The notes beneath the pieces are model-generated. The model had not been told where the DNA came from. It saw nothing but the letters and a program-made list of their open reading frames with translations, and made no database searches. A DNA stretch of 45,357 nt from Burkholderiales bacterium Ga0074133 (lineage in GTDB: Bacteria > Pseudomonadota > Gammaproteobacteria > Burkholderiales > Burkholderiaceae_C), in NCBI GenBank assembly GCA_001464865.1, contig LNEG01000074.1:1-45357 (forward strand). Direction: 5' to 3'. Shown here piece by piece: positions 17,401 through 26,701 of the stretch. The position numbers were made by a program, and so were the translations under genes. Numbering within the stretch: the stretch's first letter is position 1; the number at the start of each line of letters is the position of its first letter.

Positions 17401-20400
17401 ACGCCCTCCCCGGGTGCTACCGGTGATACCGGCGCCATAGGCGCTGTGGGCGCCGCTGCAGTACCGCGGCCCGTCCAGCGCCGGCCCAGGCGGTCAAACG
17501 CCAGGTAGATCACGGGCGTGGTGAAGAGCGTGAGCATCTGGCTCACGATCAGCCCGCCAAAGATGGCCAGCCCCAGCGGGCGCCGCAGCTCGGCGCCCTC
17601 GCCCCAGCCCAGCATCAGCGGCAGCGCGGCAAACAGGGCCGCCAGCGTCGTCATCAGGATGGGCCGAAAGCGCAGCAGCGCCGCCTGGTGGATGGCCTGC
17701 TCGGGCGCCATGCCCTGGTGGCGCTCTGCGTCGATGGCAAAGTCGATCATCATGATCGCGTTCTTCTTGACGATGCCGATCAGCAGGATGATCCCGATGA
17801 TGCCGATCACGCCCAGGTCGTTGCCGGTCACCATCAGCGCCAGCAGCGCCCCCACCCCGGCCGAGGGCAGGGTCGAGAGGATGGTGACGGGGTGGATGTA
17901 GCTCTCGTACAGCACCCCGAGCACGATGTACACGCACACCATCGCGGCCAGGATGAGCCAGAGCTGGCTGGACAGCGACTTCTCGTACGCGCCCGCCGCG
18001 CCCAGGAACTCCATCGAAAGTCCCGCGGGCATGCCGATGTCGCGGGCGGCCTGGCGCACCGCGTCCACCGCGCTGCCCAGCGATACGCCCGGCGCCTTGT
18101 CAAAACCAAGCGTGGCGGCAGGGTACTGCGCCACCCGCGTGATTTGCAGCGGGGCCAGCTGTTCGCGGATGGTGGCCACGGCCGACAGCGGCGTGGGCTT
18201 GCCTGCGCCCGTGCGCAGCTGCAGGGTGCCCAGCGCTTCGGGGCTGGCCAGGCCTTCGGGCTGCGCCTCCAGGATGACGCGGTACTGGTTGGTTTCGGTG
18301 AAGATGGTCGAGACGATGCGCTGGCCGAAGGCGCTGTAGAGCGTGTCGTCGACCGCGCTCGCGGTAATCGACAGGCGCGACGCGGTGTTGCGGTCGATGT
18401 CGACAAAGGCCGACAGTCCCTGCGCCCCTGCATCGGTAGTGGCATTGCGCACCCGCGGCTCGTCCTTGAGGCGTTCCACCAGCTTGTTCGTCCAGCTGTT
18501 GACCTGGGCTGAATCGACTCCGCCAATCGACACGCGGTATTCGGTGGGGCCCGTCTCGGCGTCGATGGTGAGGTCCTGCGTGGGCTGCAGGTACAGCGTG
18601 ATGCCGGCCACGGAACGCACCCGCTCGCGCAGGCGTTCCATGATTTCTGCCTGGCTGCCCCGCTCGGGCTTCAGGTTGACCAGCATGCGGCCCGTGTTGA
18701 GCATGGTGTTGTTGGCGGCGTCCACCCCCACAAACGAGCTGAGCGACGCCACATCGGGGTCCGCCAGGATGGCGCGCGCAGCCGCCTGCTGCAGCTCGGT
18801 CATGCGGGCGTACGAGACATCCTGCGATGCCTCCAGCCGCGCCTGCAGCTGGCCGGTGTCCTGCGTGGGAAACAGCCCCTTGGGGATCAGCACGTGCAGC
18901 AGCGCCGTCAGCGCCAGTGTGAGCACAGCCACCACCAGCGTGGCGCCCTGGTGGCGCAGCACCCAGCGCAGCCAGCTGTCATACCCGGCAATCACGCGCT
19001 CGAATCCGTGGTTGATGCGCCGCGCAAACCCACTGCCGCCCCCCTCGGGCTCGGCACGCAGCCAGCGCGCGGCCATCATGGGCACCAGCGTGAGCGACAC
19101 CACGCCCGAGATCAGGATGGTGATGGCCAGCGTGACGGCAAACTCACGAAACAGCCGCCCCACCACATCGCTCATGAACAGCAGCGGAATGAGCACCGCA
19201 ATCAGCGACACCGTGAGCGAGATGATGGTGAAGCCGATCTGCGTGGCGCCCTTGAGGGCCGCGCTGAAGGGCGGCTCGCCCTTTTCAAGGTAGCGGGCGA
19301 TGTTCTCGATCATCACGATCGCATCGTCCACCACGAAGCCAGTGGCAATGGTCAGCGCCATCAGGGTCAGGTTGTTGAGGCTGTAGCCCAGCAGGTACAT
19401 CACCCCGCAGGTTCCGATGAGCGAGATCGGAACGGCCAGGCTGGCAATCACCGTGGCCCGCAGGCTGTGCAGAAAGAAAAAGATGACCAGTACGACCATG
19501 AGCACAGCCAGCGCCAGCTCCATCTCCACATGCAGCAGAGATGCACGGATGCCCGTGGTGCGGTCTGACAGCACCTCCACCTTGAGCGACGCAGGCAGGC
19601 CGGCCTTGAGCTCGGGCAGCTGCTTCTTGATGCTGTCCACCGTGGCGATCACATTCGCCCCCGGCTGCCGCTGAACATTCAAAATGATCGCAGGTGTCTC
19701 GTTCGCCCAGGCGCCCACCCGGTTGTTCTCGGGCGCATCCACCACGCGGGCCACTTCCATCATGCGTACTGGCGCACCGTTGCGCCACGCCACGATGAGG
19801 TTGCGGTAGTCGTCCACCGTCACCAGCTGGTCGTTGGCGTTGATGGTGTAGGAGCGCTGGGGGCCGTCAAAGCTCCCTTTGGCGCTGTTGGCGTTGGAGG
19901 TAGTGATGGCCGTGCGCAGCGTGTCAAGCCCGATGCCGTACGACGCCAGCGCCTTGGTGTCGGCCTGTATGCGCACTGCGGGCCGGTTGCCGCCCGCCAG
20001 CGTCACCAGCCCCACGCCCGTCACCTGGCTGATCTTCTGCGCCAGGCGCGTGTTGACCAGGTTCTGCACCTCGGTCAGGGGCAGGGTGTCAGAGCTGATG
20101 GCCAGGGTCAGCACCGGCGCATCGGCCGGGTTGACCTTGGCGTACACGGGTGGGGCGGGCAGATCGGCTGGCAACAGCGATGTGCCTGCATTAATGGCGG
20201 CCTGCACCTCCTGCTCGGCTACATCAATCGCCAGCCCCAGACCGAACTGCAGCGTGATGATCGAAACGCCTGCCGCACTGGAAGACGCCATCCGCTCCAG
20301 GCCCGACATCTGGCCGAACTGGCGCTCCAGCGGCGCACTCACCGTGCGACTCATCACCTCGGGGCTGGCGCCGGGGTACAGGGTCTGCACCTGGATGGTG

Positions 20401-20528
20401 GGGTAGTCCACCTCGGGCAATGCCGACAGCGGCAGAAACCGGAACCCCAGCAGCCCTGCCAGCACGATGGCGAGCATCAGCAGGGCCGTGGCCACCGGCC
20501 TTTCAATGAACGGACGCGAAGGACTCAT
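17397..20528 (-). CDS. mdtB: RND efflux permease, MdtB-type
   Basis: A 1043-aa RND permease, the partner of MdtC. The N-terminus [11 protein letters not shown] and the segment [20 protein letters not shown] match MdtB rather than MdtC. TM4 carries [13 protein letters not shown], and the C-terminal half has [19 protein letters not shown] 20528 (Met-Ser-Pro-Ser-Arg-Pro-Phe) is chosen because it gives the standard N-terminus. The frame is open 45 codons further, but that would overlap the mdtA stop region with Arg/Ala-rich sequence. It starts 16 bases after mdtA and ends in an ATGA overlap with mdtC. The name is given by family resemblance and operon order. Confidence 0.92.
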   Translation of the reverse strand: MSPSRPFIERPVATALLMLAIVLAGLLGFRFLPLSALPEVDYPTIQVQTLYPGASPEVMSRTVSAPLERQFGQMSGLERMASSSAAGVSIITLQFGLGLAIDVAEQEVQAAINAGTSLLPADLPAPPVYAKVNPADAPVLTLAISSDTLPLTEVQNLVNTRLAQKISQVTGVGLVTLAGGNRPAVRIQADTKALASYGIGLDTLRTAITTSNANSAKGSFDGPQRSYTINANDQLVTVDDYRNLIVAWRNGAPVRMMEVARVVDAPENNRVGAWANETPAIILNVQRQPGANVIATVDSIKKQLPELKAGLPASLKVEVLSDRTTGIRASLLHVEMELALAVLMVVLVIFFFLHSLRATVIASLAVPISLIGTCGVMYLLGYSLNNLTLMALTIATGFVVDDAIVMIENIARYLEKGEPPFSAALKGATQIGFTIISLTVSLIAVLIPLLFMSDVVGRLFREFAVTLAITILISGVVSLTLVPMMAARWLRAEPEGGGSGFARRINHGFERVIAGYDSWLRWVLRHQGATLVVAVLTLALTALLHVLIPKGLFPTQDTGQLQARLEASQDVSYARMTELQQAAARAILADPDVASLSSFVGVDAANNTMLNTGRMLVNLKPERGSQAEIMERLRERVRSVAGITLYLQPTQDLTIDAETGPTEYRVSIGGVDSAQVNSWTNKLVERLKDEPRVRNATTDAGAQGLSAFVDIDRNTASRLSITASAVDDTLYSAFGQRIVSTIFTETNQYRVILEAQPEGLASPEALGTLQLRTGAGKPTPLSAVATIREQLAPLQITRVAQYPAATLGFDKAPGVSLGSAVDAVRQAARDIGMPAGLSMEFLGAAGAYEKSLSSQLWLILAAMVCVYIVLGVLYESYIHPVTILSTLPSAGVGALLALMVTGNDLGVIGIIGIILLIGIVKKNAIMMIDFAIDAERHQGMAPEQAIHQAALLRFRPILMTTLAALFAALPLMLGWGEGAELRRPLGLAIFGGLIVSQMLTLFTTPVIYLAFDRLGRRWTGRGTAAAPTAPMAPVSPVAPGEGV

Positions 20529-20544
20529 GCTTGGCGGCCCGCGA

Positions 20545-21888
20545 TCACGGCGTCTGCACCGGGCGCTGGCGCCGCTGGCCGGCTTCGCCCTCGACTCCAG
20601 CCTGGGGGGCCGAGGCCCCGCCCCGTGGCCCGCTGGCCGCGCCGCGCGGGCCGCTCGCGCCACCGCGGGGGCCGCGCGCTCCGGGCGCCCCCGGCAGCTG
20701 CACAGCCATGCCGTCCTGCAGGCGGTCGCCGCCCTCGGTCACCACGCGCTCGCCTTCCTTCAGGCCTTCGGTGATGGCCATCTGCCCCACCGTGGCCTGC
20801 CCGCGCACCACCTTGCGCAGGGACACCTTGCGGTCTTCATTGATCACGTACACATAGTCGCCGTTGGCGCCCGTGCGCACGGCCGTCACGGGCACCACCA
20901 CAGCCGACACCGTGCGCAGCAGCAGCTGCACGTTGACAAACTGGTTGGGAAACAACGTGCCCTGGGCATTGTCGAAGCGGGCCTTGGCCTTCACGGTGCC
21001 GGTCGTGGTGTCGACCTGGTTGTCCAGCGTGGAAAAGCGGCCCTTGTCCAGCTCGGTCTTGCGGGTGCGGTCCAGCGCAGTGACCACCAGGGCTGGCGAC
21101 GCCGCCTGGGCCGCGCGGATGTCGCCCACGCGGTCCTGCGGCACCGAGAACTGCACATCAATCGGGTTGACCTGCGTGATCGTGGCCAGGCCCGTGGCGT
21201 CGCCCGAGGTGACGTAGTTGCCCGCATCCACGCTGCGCAGGCCGATGCGGCCCGACGCAGGCGCCACGATGCGGGTGTAGCCGAGGTTGAGCCTGGCGGT
21301 ACCTTCCTGCGCGCGATCGGTCATCACCGTGCCCTCCAGCTGGCGCACCAGGGCCGCCTGGGTGTCCACGTCCTGCCGCGCAATGGAGTCCTGCGCCAGC
21401 AGGGTGCGGTAGCGCTCCAGTGTGAGGCGTGCGTTCTCCAGCTGCGCTTCGTCGCGCTGGCGGGTTCCCTGGGCCTGCAGCAGCGCCTGCTCAAACGGCC
21501 GCGGATCGATCTGCGCCAGAAGCTGCCCCTTCTTCACCATCTGGCCTTCGGTGAATAGCACCTCGGTCAGCAGGCCCGACACCTGCGGGCGCACGGTGAC
21601 CGACGTGGCCGGAATCACGGTACCCAGCGCATCGATGATGACCGGCAGATCGGCGCGGCGCGCCACGGCATCGCCCACGGTCACCATGGGCCGGCCGCCG
21701 CCGGGCCGTGCAGGGGCATCGCTGGCGCCTCCGTTGGCCCGCTGCACCAGGTACCACGCCCCGCCACCCACCAGGGCCACCAGCACCAGCGCCACCAGCG
21801 TGCCCACCCAGCGGGAACGCCGGGGCTTCGCACCGGGGGCCGGGGGTGGGGATGCGGGCACGGGTGCGGGGACTTCTTGCGGATTCAT
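20545..21888 (-). CDS. mdtA: RND periplasmic adaptor, MdtA-type
   Basis: A 447-aa membrane fusion protein bridging the inner-membrane pump and the outer-membrane channel. After a Pro-rich cytoplasmic start comes one membrane anchor (about 27-47, [17 protein letters not shown]). The lipoyl/hairpin/beta-barrel adaptor domains follow, with motifs [34 protein letters not shown] and [13 protein letters not shown]. The C-terminus is unusual: after the last beta-rich domain comes a tail of repeated G-P-R-G-G/A-A-S units ([19 protein letters not shown]). It is the first gene of the mdtABC-OMF operon; no regulator gene is adjacent. The 349-bp divergent spacer to 22238 should hold its promoter. Confidence 0.92.
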   Translation of the reverse strand: MNPQEVPAPVPASPPPAPGAKPRRSRWVGTLVALVLVALVGGGAWYLVQRANGGASDAPARPGGGRPMVTVGDAVARRADLPVIIDALGTVIPATSVTVRPQVSGLLTEVLFTEGQMVKKGQLLAQIDPRPFEQALLQAQGTRQRDEAQLENARLTLERYRTLLAQDSIARQDVDTQAALVRQLEGTVMTDRAQEGTARLNLGYTRIVAPASGRIGLRSVDAGNYVTSGDATGLATITQVNPIDVQFSVPQDRVGDIRAAQAASPALVVTALDRTRKTELDKGRFSTLDNQVDTTTGTVKAKARFDNAQGTLFPNQFVNVQLLLRTVSAVVVPVTAVRTGANGDYVYVINEDRKVSLRKVVRGQATVGQMAITEGLKEGERVVTEGGDRLQDGMAVQLPGAPGARGPRGGASGPRGAASGPRGGASAPQAGVEGEAGQRRQRPVQTP

Positions 21889-22011
21889 GGCGGTATTTCT
21901 GGGGAACTCGGTACGGATCGGGGCCGGCGGGCCCGCGCTGCACCAAGGCGGCGCGTGCCGAATCGTAGAGGGTGAACCGGGGCGCCGTCCTGAACGCTGT
22001 GCGAAGAAAAG

Positions 22012-22027
22012 TAAACCTCGGGGTTAA
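22012..22027. promoter_or_regulatory. Operator-like near-palindrome upstream of mdtA
   Basis: TAAACCTCGGGGTTAA is an imperfect inverted repeat (AACC/GGTT core) about 125 bp upstream of mdtA in the divergent spacer. Its position suits a repressor or activator site, but no regulator is encoded nearby and no clear -35/-10 pair overlaps it. Speculative. Confidence 0.3.
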
Positions 22028-22223
22028 GACGCGGTGCCCGCTGGCTCCGGGGGCGGCAGGGTGACGGCCCCCAACCCGATCCGCACCATGCGCTACACAC
22101 CGGTTGCGGCCTCGCGGTTCGCGCCGGACGACTGCATTTCACACCGCCCGCCTGGCATTTCGTCGCACGAGCATGGTGGCGTACTGCGGGGGCGGGCACA
22201 GTCCGCTGCATCGAACGCTGACG

Positions 22224-22230
22224 AAAGGAG
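22224..22230 (+). promoter_or_regulatory. Ribosome binding site fixing start 22238
   Basis: AAAGGAG seven bases before ATG 22238. The frame is open about 68 codons upstream, and this strong site selects the later start. Confidence 0.7.
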
Positions 22231-22237
22231 CCCCGCC

Positions 22238-23245
22238 ATGCAAATCACCCCCGCCATCGCCATCCACCTTGCCGCCGCACTGGCGGCTGTCGCCCTCGGC
22301 CCTGTGGCCCTGTGGGCGCGCAAGGGCACGCAGCAGCGCCCCCGGCTGCACCGTGCTGCCGGTTATGCCTGGGTGACCACCATGGTTGCCACCGCCGTGT
22401 CGGCCCTCTTTATCAGCAGCGAGGTGGGGCCCCGCTGGGGCAGCTTCGGACTCATCCACCTGCTGATTCCCGTCACGCTGGGAATGCTGGTCGTAGCTTT
22501 CGTTTACCTGGCCCGCCGCAACATGACGGGCCACCGCATCACGATGCAGAGTATCTACATCGGCGCCTGCGTGGTGGCAGGCGGCTTCACGCTGCTGCCC
22601 AACCGGTTCCTGGGCAATGCCCTGTGGTCTCCCTGTCACCCACACCATCAAAGAACGATGAACGGAGCCGTTTCCATGCTGATTGAACTTCTCATCCGCC
22701 AGCCGGGCGCCATGGTCCAGATCGTGCAGCAGACGCCCTACTGGGTCTGGGGGCTGCTGGCCGGCCTGCTCGGGCTGGGCGCGAGCCAGATGTTTGCACG
22801 CAGCGCCGGCCTGCTGCGCGTGCTGGCCACGCCGGTGGCCATGGCCATCCTCTCTGCCTACGGGGTGATCTCGGCATTCGGGCCCGCCGGTGAGGGCACC
22901 CGCGCCGCAGCGGTATGGCTGGCGGCCGCGCTGGTAACGGCAGGCCTCGCGCTTTGGCTTCAGCCCCACGCTGCGCCGGGCACGCGGTATGCGGCCGACA
23001 CGCGCAGCTTTCACCTGCCGGGCAGTGCCATGCCACTGGCGTTGATCCTGGGCATTTTTTTGACCAAGTATCTGGTGGGCGTGGAACTGGTCATGCAGCC
23101 GGCCCTGGCGCGCGACACCACGTTTGCGCTGCAGATTGCAACGCTTTATGGCGTGTTCAACGGTCTGTTTGCCGCCCGCTCGGTCCGGCTGCTGCGCATG
23201 GTCTGGCGCTCTGCCGCGCTGCCTTCCAGCGGCGTGGTGGCTTGA
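22238..23245 (+). CDS. Fused membrane protein: DUF2306-like half plus DUF6622-like half
   Basis: A 335-aa polytopic membrane protein. Residues 1-130 resemble DUF2306 proteins (four helices, ending GHRITMQSIYIGACVVAGGF then LPNRFLGNALW). From residue 147 a second four-to-five-helix part starts like a separate protein (MLIELLIRQPGAMVQ, ATG at 22676) of a type often called DUF6622. Between them lie about 16 polar residues whose DNA still looks like an intergenic spacer, with GGAG 8-11 bases before ATG 22676. This could be a genuine fusion, or two genes in which the first stop was lost or frame-shifted; another frame has a TGA at 22659-22661. No biochemical function is known for either half. It is probably co-directional with the 2TM and LytS/LytTR genes that follow. 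Confidence 0.7.
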   Translation: MQITPAIAIHLAAALAAVALGPVALWARKGTQQRPRLHRAAGYAWVTTMVATAVSALFISSEVGPRWGSFGLIHLLIPVTLGMLVVAFVYLARRNMTGHRITMQSIYIGACVVAGGFTLLPNRFLGNALWSPCHPHHQRTMNGAVSMLIELLIRQPGAMVQIVQQTPYWVWGLLAGLLGLGASQMFARSAGLLRVLATPVAMAILSAYGVISAFGPAGEGTRAAAVWLAAALVTAGLALWLQPHAAPGTRYAADTRSFHLPGSAMPLALILGIFLTKYLVGVELVMQPALARDTTFALQIATLYGVFNGLFAARSVRLLRMVWRSAALPSSGVVA

Positions 23246-23322
23246 AGGCGACCGGCCGCCCAGGCACAGCAACCAGCAGAACAACCCCTTTTTAGTCCCT
23301 GCATGCCGAAATGGAGCGAATC

Positions 23323-23622
23323 ATGACCCCCCTCTTCCCCGACCACAGCCGCGACCCGATGGAGCGCCTGGCGCGCCGGCGCGCCCATGCCAAACTGGGC
23401 TGGTACACCCATGCCTGCGTGTACGTGCTGGTCAACCTTGTACTTGTGGCTATCTCCGCAGCCAGCGGGCGCAACTGGGCGATCTTCCCAGCACTGGGGT
23501 GGGGCCTGGGGCTGGCGATTCACGGCGCCGTGGTCTTCGTCCTTGCGGGTGGCACCAATCTGCACGAGCGCATGGTGCAGGCCGAGCGCGAACGGCTCTC
23601 GCGCGGCGGCCGGGGCGGGTGA
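23323..23622 (+). CDS. 2TM domain protein, copy 1
   Basis: A 99-aa protein made of a 2TM domain: an N-terminal basic segment (LARRRAHAKLGWYTHACVYV), two transmembrane helices separated by a short loop, and a charged C-terminal helix (HERMVQAERERL). 2TM domains are known as N-terminal modules of LytS-like histidine kinases and as small stand-alone proteins. ATG 23323 has GGAG six bases upstream; an ATG four codons earlier overlaps that site. It is clearly related to the next gene (shared LARRRAxAKLGWYxHA and LGWGLGL). It may assist membrane sensing by the downstream kinase; this is inference from order only. Confidence 0.78.
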   Translation: MTPLFPDHSRDPMERLARRRAHAKLGWYTHACVYVLVNLVLVAISAASGRNWAIFPALGWGLGLAIHGAVVFVLAGGTNLHERMVQAERERLSRGGRGG

Positions 23623-23716
23623 TGCAGCGCCTGGCGACTCGGCACGTCTGCACGGCGCACGGTGTTCCCCGCTTGCCTGCCTAAAATCGGTTTCACTGCA
23701 CCCTACCCGAGTCCCC

Positions 23717-24007
23717 ATGAACCCAGACGACATCGAACAACTGGCGCGTCGGCGCGCCGGTGCCAAGCTCGGCTGGTACGCGCACGCGGCGGCCTTCATC
23801 CTGGTCAACCTGGTGGTGTTTGGCATGTCGCGCCAGGGCTTTGGCGACCGCCCCTGGTCGATCTACCCGCTGCTCGGCTGGGGACTTGGGCTGGTACTGC
23901 ACGGCATCTCTGTGTTTGCGCTGGGCGATGGCGGCGGTCTGCGCGAACGCCTGGTGCAAAAAGAGCGCGATCGGCTGCAGCGCCAGCGAGATCGCAACGG
24001 CCGCTGA
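23717..24007 (+). CDS. 2TM domain protein, copy 2
   Basis: A 96-aa paralogue of the previous protein: LARRRAGAKLGWYAHAAAF, a second helix with LLGWGLGLVLHGISVFAL, and a charged tail (RERLVQKERDRLQRQRDRN). It lies 22 bp before the LytS-like kinase, so the two are probably co-transcribed. A TAAAAT hexamer at 23682-23687 in the spacer upstream could be a -10 box, though no good -35 is seen. The tandem pair suggests a duplication. Confidence 0.78.
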   Translation: MNPDDIEQLARRRAGAKLGWYAHAAAFILVNLVVFGMSRQGFGDRPWSIYPLLGWGLGLVLHGISVFALGDGGGLRERLVQKERDRLQRQRDRNGR

Positions 24008-24029
24008 ACGCTGGCTACCCTAAGTCCAC

Positions 24030-25082
24030 ATGAAAATCGACTGGATCGCCAAGCTACGGCATCTGCTTCAGGTCATTGCCTTTTGCCTGGCCATCGCAGC
24101 CATCCACTACGCCTTCAGGCCGCACAAGGCATACGAGGTGGCGCTGTTTTACTCGCTTTCCATCGGCCTGCTCTCGTGGTTTCTGATTGACTTCGGGCGC
24201 CATTTTTTCCCGTCCAGCGAAGAAACCGGCTGGCCCGCCGGCCTGGCTGGAGTGGCCTTGCCGGCGGTCGGCAACGTGCTGGGCTTTCTGGGAGGCACCT
24301 CGATCACCAATGCCTGGTTCGGCTTCGCGTCCTGGTATCGCTACGACGCCGTCGAGCTGCGTGTCACTGCGGGCGTCACGGTGCTGTCTGCACTGGCAAT
24401 CACGTACTTTTTCTACACCCGCGGCAAAAGCGCATGGCTCCAGGCCAAAGTGAGCGAGGTGCGCAGCCAGGCCAGCGAGGCTCAGCTCAAGTTGCTGGAA
24501 ACCCAGCTCGAGCCCCACATGCTGTTCAACACGCTGGCCAACCTGCGCGTGCTGATCGGCACCGACCCGGCCCGCGCGCAGGACATGCTGGACCGCATGA
24601 TTGCCTACCTGCGCAGTACCGAACATCCGCTGGCGAACGAATTTGACCGCCTGCGCGACTACCTTGAGCTGATGGCGGTGCGCATGGGCCCCCGGCTGGC
24701 CTACACGCTGGAGTTACCCGACGGCCTGCGCGAGGCACCGGTACCGCCCTTGCTGCTGCAGCCGCTGGTGGAAAACGCCATACGCCATGGGCTGGAACCG
24801 AAAGTGGAAGGTGGCCACATCCTGGTCAGCGCCCGGTGCACCGGGAGGGATGGCCGCACGCCCGGCACTCAGCGCCTGGTGATCGAAGTCACCGACACCG
24901 GCGTGGGCCTGCCGCCGGTGCTGCCGCCGGCAGGGCCGGGCCAGAGCTTCGGTCTGGCGCAGGCGCGCGAGCGCCTTGCCACCCTGTACGGCGCAGACGG
25001 TACTATCGATTTGATAGCTACCAGCACAGGTGGAACTAGCGCCATGGCCGTATTTCCCTTGCAATTGCCATCCCAACCATGA
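24030..25082 (+). CDS. LytS/YehU-type sensor histidine kinase
   Basis: A 350-aa membrane kinase with about four N-terminal helices (residues 13-130), a short coiled coil, and a His_kinase (LytS-type) domain with the phospho-acceptor His163 in QLEPHMLFNTLANL. A HATPase module follows, with N-box VENAIRHGL and G-box DTGVGLPP. The stop overlaps the next start (ATGA at 25079), and the next gene is a LytTR response regulator, its obvious partner. The last 25 codons contain sequence resembling the dispersed repeat (minus-strand TAGCTATCAAAT at 25009-25020), forming the final GGT-containing strand. The stimulus is unknown; the two preceding 2TM proteins may contribute. Confidence 0.9.
   Translation: MKIDWIAKLRHLLQVIAFCLAIAAIHYAFRPHKAYEVALFYSLSIGLLSWFLIDFGRHFFPSSEETGWPAGLAGVALPAVGNVLGFLGGTSITNAWFGFASWYRYDAVELRVTAGVTVLSALAITYFFYTRGKSAWLQAKVSEVRSQASEAQLKLLETQLEPHMLFNTLANLRVLIGTDPARAQDMLDRMIAYLRSTEHPLANEFDRLRDYLELMAVRMGPRLAYTLELPDGLREAPVPPLLLQPLVENAIRHGLEPKVEGGHILVSARCTGRDGRTPGTQRLVIEVTDTGVGLPPVLPPAGPGQSFGLAQARERLATLYGADGTIDLIATSTGGTSAMAVFPLQLPSQP
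25003..25058 (-). repeat. Probable decayed dispersed-repeat copy inside the LytS-type kinase gene
   Basis: The minus strand reads TAGCTATCAAATCGATAG at 25020-25003, matching columns 39-56 of copy B almost throughout. Upstream columns match only weakly. It encodes the C-terminal end of the kinase in frame. Detected by eye. Confidence 0.4.
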
Positions 25083-25930
25083 ATGTCCCTGCCCCCCGCG
25101 CCCTGATCGCCGAAGACGAGCCCCTGCTGGCCGCCCAGCTGCAGCACGAGCTGGCTCAGGCATGGCCTGCGCTGGCGGTGGTGGCCACGGTGGCAGACGG
25201 CCTGTCGGCCGTACGCCGGGCGCTGGAGCTGCTGCCGGATGTACTGTTTTTCGACATCCGCATGCCCGGCCTCAGCGGGCTGGATGCGGCGGTGGAGTTG
25301 GCCGATGGCTGGCCGGCCGGGCGGGCATTTCCTGCGCTGGTGTTCGTCACGGCCTACGACCAGTACGCGGTGCAGGCGTTTGAGGCGCAGGCGGTGGACT
25401 ACCTGCTCAAGCCCGTGCAGGCGGCCCGGCTGCTAAAAACCGTGCAAAAACTGCAGCTGGCGCTTGCTGCAAATACCTCTTCTGCTAAGAATATAGAAGC
25501 AACGGTGATGCAGTTGCGCCACCTGCTGGAATCGCAGGCCCTGGGCGCGGTTCAGCCGTTGCAGGGGTTGCAGCCACCGGCACAGGCATCGGGCATGGCA
25601 GCGCCGCCGCTCACGCTGATCCAGGCCAGCCATGGCACGCAGATCCACATGGTGCCTGTGGCCGACGTGCTGTATTTCGAGGCCGCCGACAAGTACGTGC
25701 GGGTGCTGACCGCCGAGCGCGAATACCTCATCCGCACCCCGCTCAAGGAACTCACGGGGCAGCTTGACGCCAGCGTGTTCTGGCAGGTGCACCGCAGCAT
25801 CCTGGTGCGTGCGGGCAGCATCACCACCGTGACCCGGGACGAGTCGGGCAAGCTGCACCTTGCGCTGGCAGGCCGGCCAGAGCGGTTGCCCGTCAGCCGG
25901 CTCTACGCACACCTGTTCAAAGCCATGTAG
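25079..25930 (+). CDS. LytTR family response regulator
   Basis: A 283-aa regulator. The receiver domain (about 6-125) has acidic pocket Glu12-Asp13, phospho-acceptor Asp59 (FFDIRMPG) and the conserved Lys in LLKPVQ. A Gln/Ala-rich linker follows, then a C-terminal LytTR DNA-binding domain (about 180-280; VLYFEAADKYVRVLT, FWQVHRSILV). LytTR proteins bind bipartite direct repeats and often control envelope or secretion genes. It is the cognate partner of the upstream kinase by overlap. The linker (25466-25503) is A/T-rich compared with its surroundings and might be another old repeat copy. Its gene ends convergently, 41 bp from the ABC ATPase gene. Confidence 0.92.
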   Translation: MNVPAPRALIAEDEPLLAAQLQHELAQAWPALAVVATVADGLSAVRRALELLPDVLFFDIRMPGLSGLDAAVELADGWPAGRAFPALVFVTAYDQYAVQAFEAQAVDYLLKPVQAARLLKTVQKLQLALAANTSSAKNIEATVMQLRHLLESQALGAVQPLQGLQPPAQASGMAAPPLTLIQASHGTQIHMVPVADVLYFEAADKYVRVLTAEREYLIRTPLKELTGQLDASVFWQVHRSILVRAGSITTVTRDESGKLHLALAGRPERLPVSRLYAHLFKAM

Positions 25931-25971
25931 CGGCCGGGCGCTGCGTTACTTTGGCTTGTAGTCCCGCCGCC

Positions 25972-26601
25972 TCAGTCGCCCAGATCGATGACCGAGCCCC
26001 ACTGCGCGCCGGGCAGCGGCTCGTAATGCGCCACCAGCACCACACGCCCGGGTTGCGCAGCCGCGGAGGAAAGCGCCCTGGACAGGTAGGCGGCCGACGG
26101 CTTGTCAAGCCCGCTCACCGGTTCGTCGATCAGCGTGAGCGCCGCACCCGAGGCCAGCGCGGCAGCCATCAGCACCTTGCGCTTGCTGCCGGTCGACAGG
26201 GCGTACAGCGGCTTGTCCACATGATCCTGCAGGCTGAAGCCCTGGATGTGGGTGTCGAGCGCTGTAGCGTCCCACGCCGGGTACCGGCCGGGCAACCCCT
26301 GCCACCAGGCACGCGCGCTCAAATTGTCCAGGCTGGTCGAACGCGCGTCGGCCCAGAACACATGCTGTGCGTAGGCGTGCGGGTCTGCCGCATGGTCCAC
26401 GCCGTGCAGCACGATGCTGCCGCGCTGCGCTGCCAGATCACCGGCCAGAAGCCGCAGCAGCGTGGACTTGCCCCGGCTCTCGCCCCCCTGCACCAGGGCC
26501 AGCCCGCCCGGCAGCGCCATGCCGAAGCCATCGAGCACCTTGCAGCCCGGGTATGCAAAAGCCAGGTCGCGCACCTGCAGCACCACCGCGTTGTCCACCA
26601 T
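25972..26601 (-). CDS. ABC transporter ATP-binding protein (orphan)
   Basis: A 209-aa ABC ATPase. Walker A is GGESRGKST, the signature segment LSTGSKRK replaces LSGGQ, Walker B is LTLIDEPVSGLD, and the switch His is in VLVAHYE. ATG 26601 follows AGGAGACACG, a good ribosome site; an upstream in-frame start would add 34 residues of non-conserved sequence. No permease or binding protein is adjacent, so its partner is encoded elsewhere or it is a soluble ABC protein. The degenerate signature and small size resemble CcmA-like or lipoprotein/heme exporter ATPases, but this is not decisive. Confidence 0.82.
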   Translation of the reverse strand: MVDNAVVLQVRDLAFAYPGCKVLDGFGMALPGGLALVQGGESRGKSTLLRLLAGDLAAQRGSIVLHGVDHAADPHAYAQHVFWADARSTSLDNLSARAWWQGLPGRYPAWDATALDTHIQGFSLQDHVDKPLYALSTGSKRKVLMAAALASGAALTLIDEPVSGLDKPSAAYLSRALSSAAAQPGRVVLVAHYEPLPGAQWGSVIDLGD

Positions 26602-26701
26602 CGTGTCTCCTGTCTGTAGTTCAAGCCGCGCATGACCCTCGCTCCATGCGCCACGTCCGAGGCATTCTAGGAGCCGGCCCGCAGGCCCCGACAATCGCCC
26701 C

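Larger units (their letters stand above)
21889..22237. other. Divergent intergenic region upstream of mdtA and the DUF2306-like gene
   Basis: A 349-bp gene-free spacer between two divergent units. It holds a 16-bp near-palindrome TAAACCTCGGGGTTAA (22012-22027), the only relatively A/T-rich patch in an otherwise GC-rich spacer, which could be an operator or promoter element for mdtA. The right end carries AAAGGAG before ATG 22238. No ORF with coding character and no terminator was seen. Confidence 0.5.
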
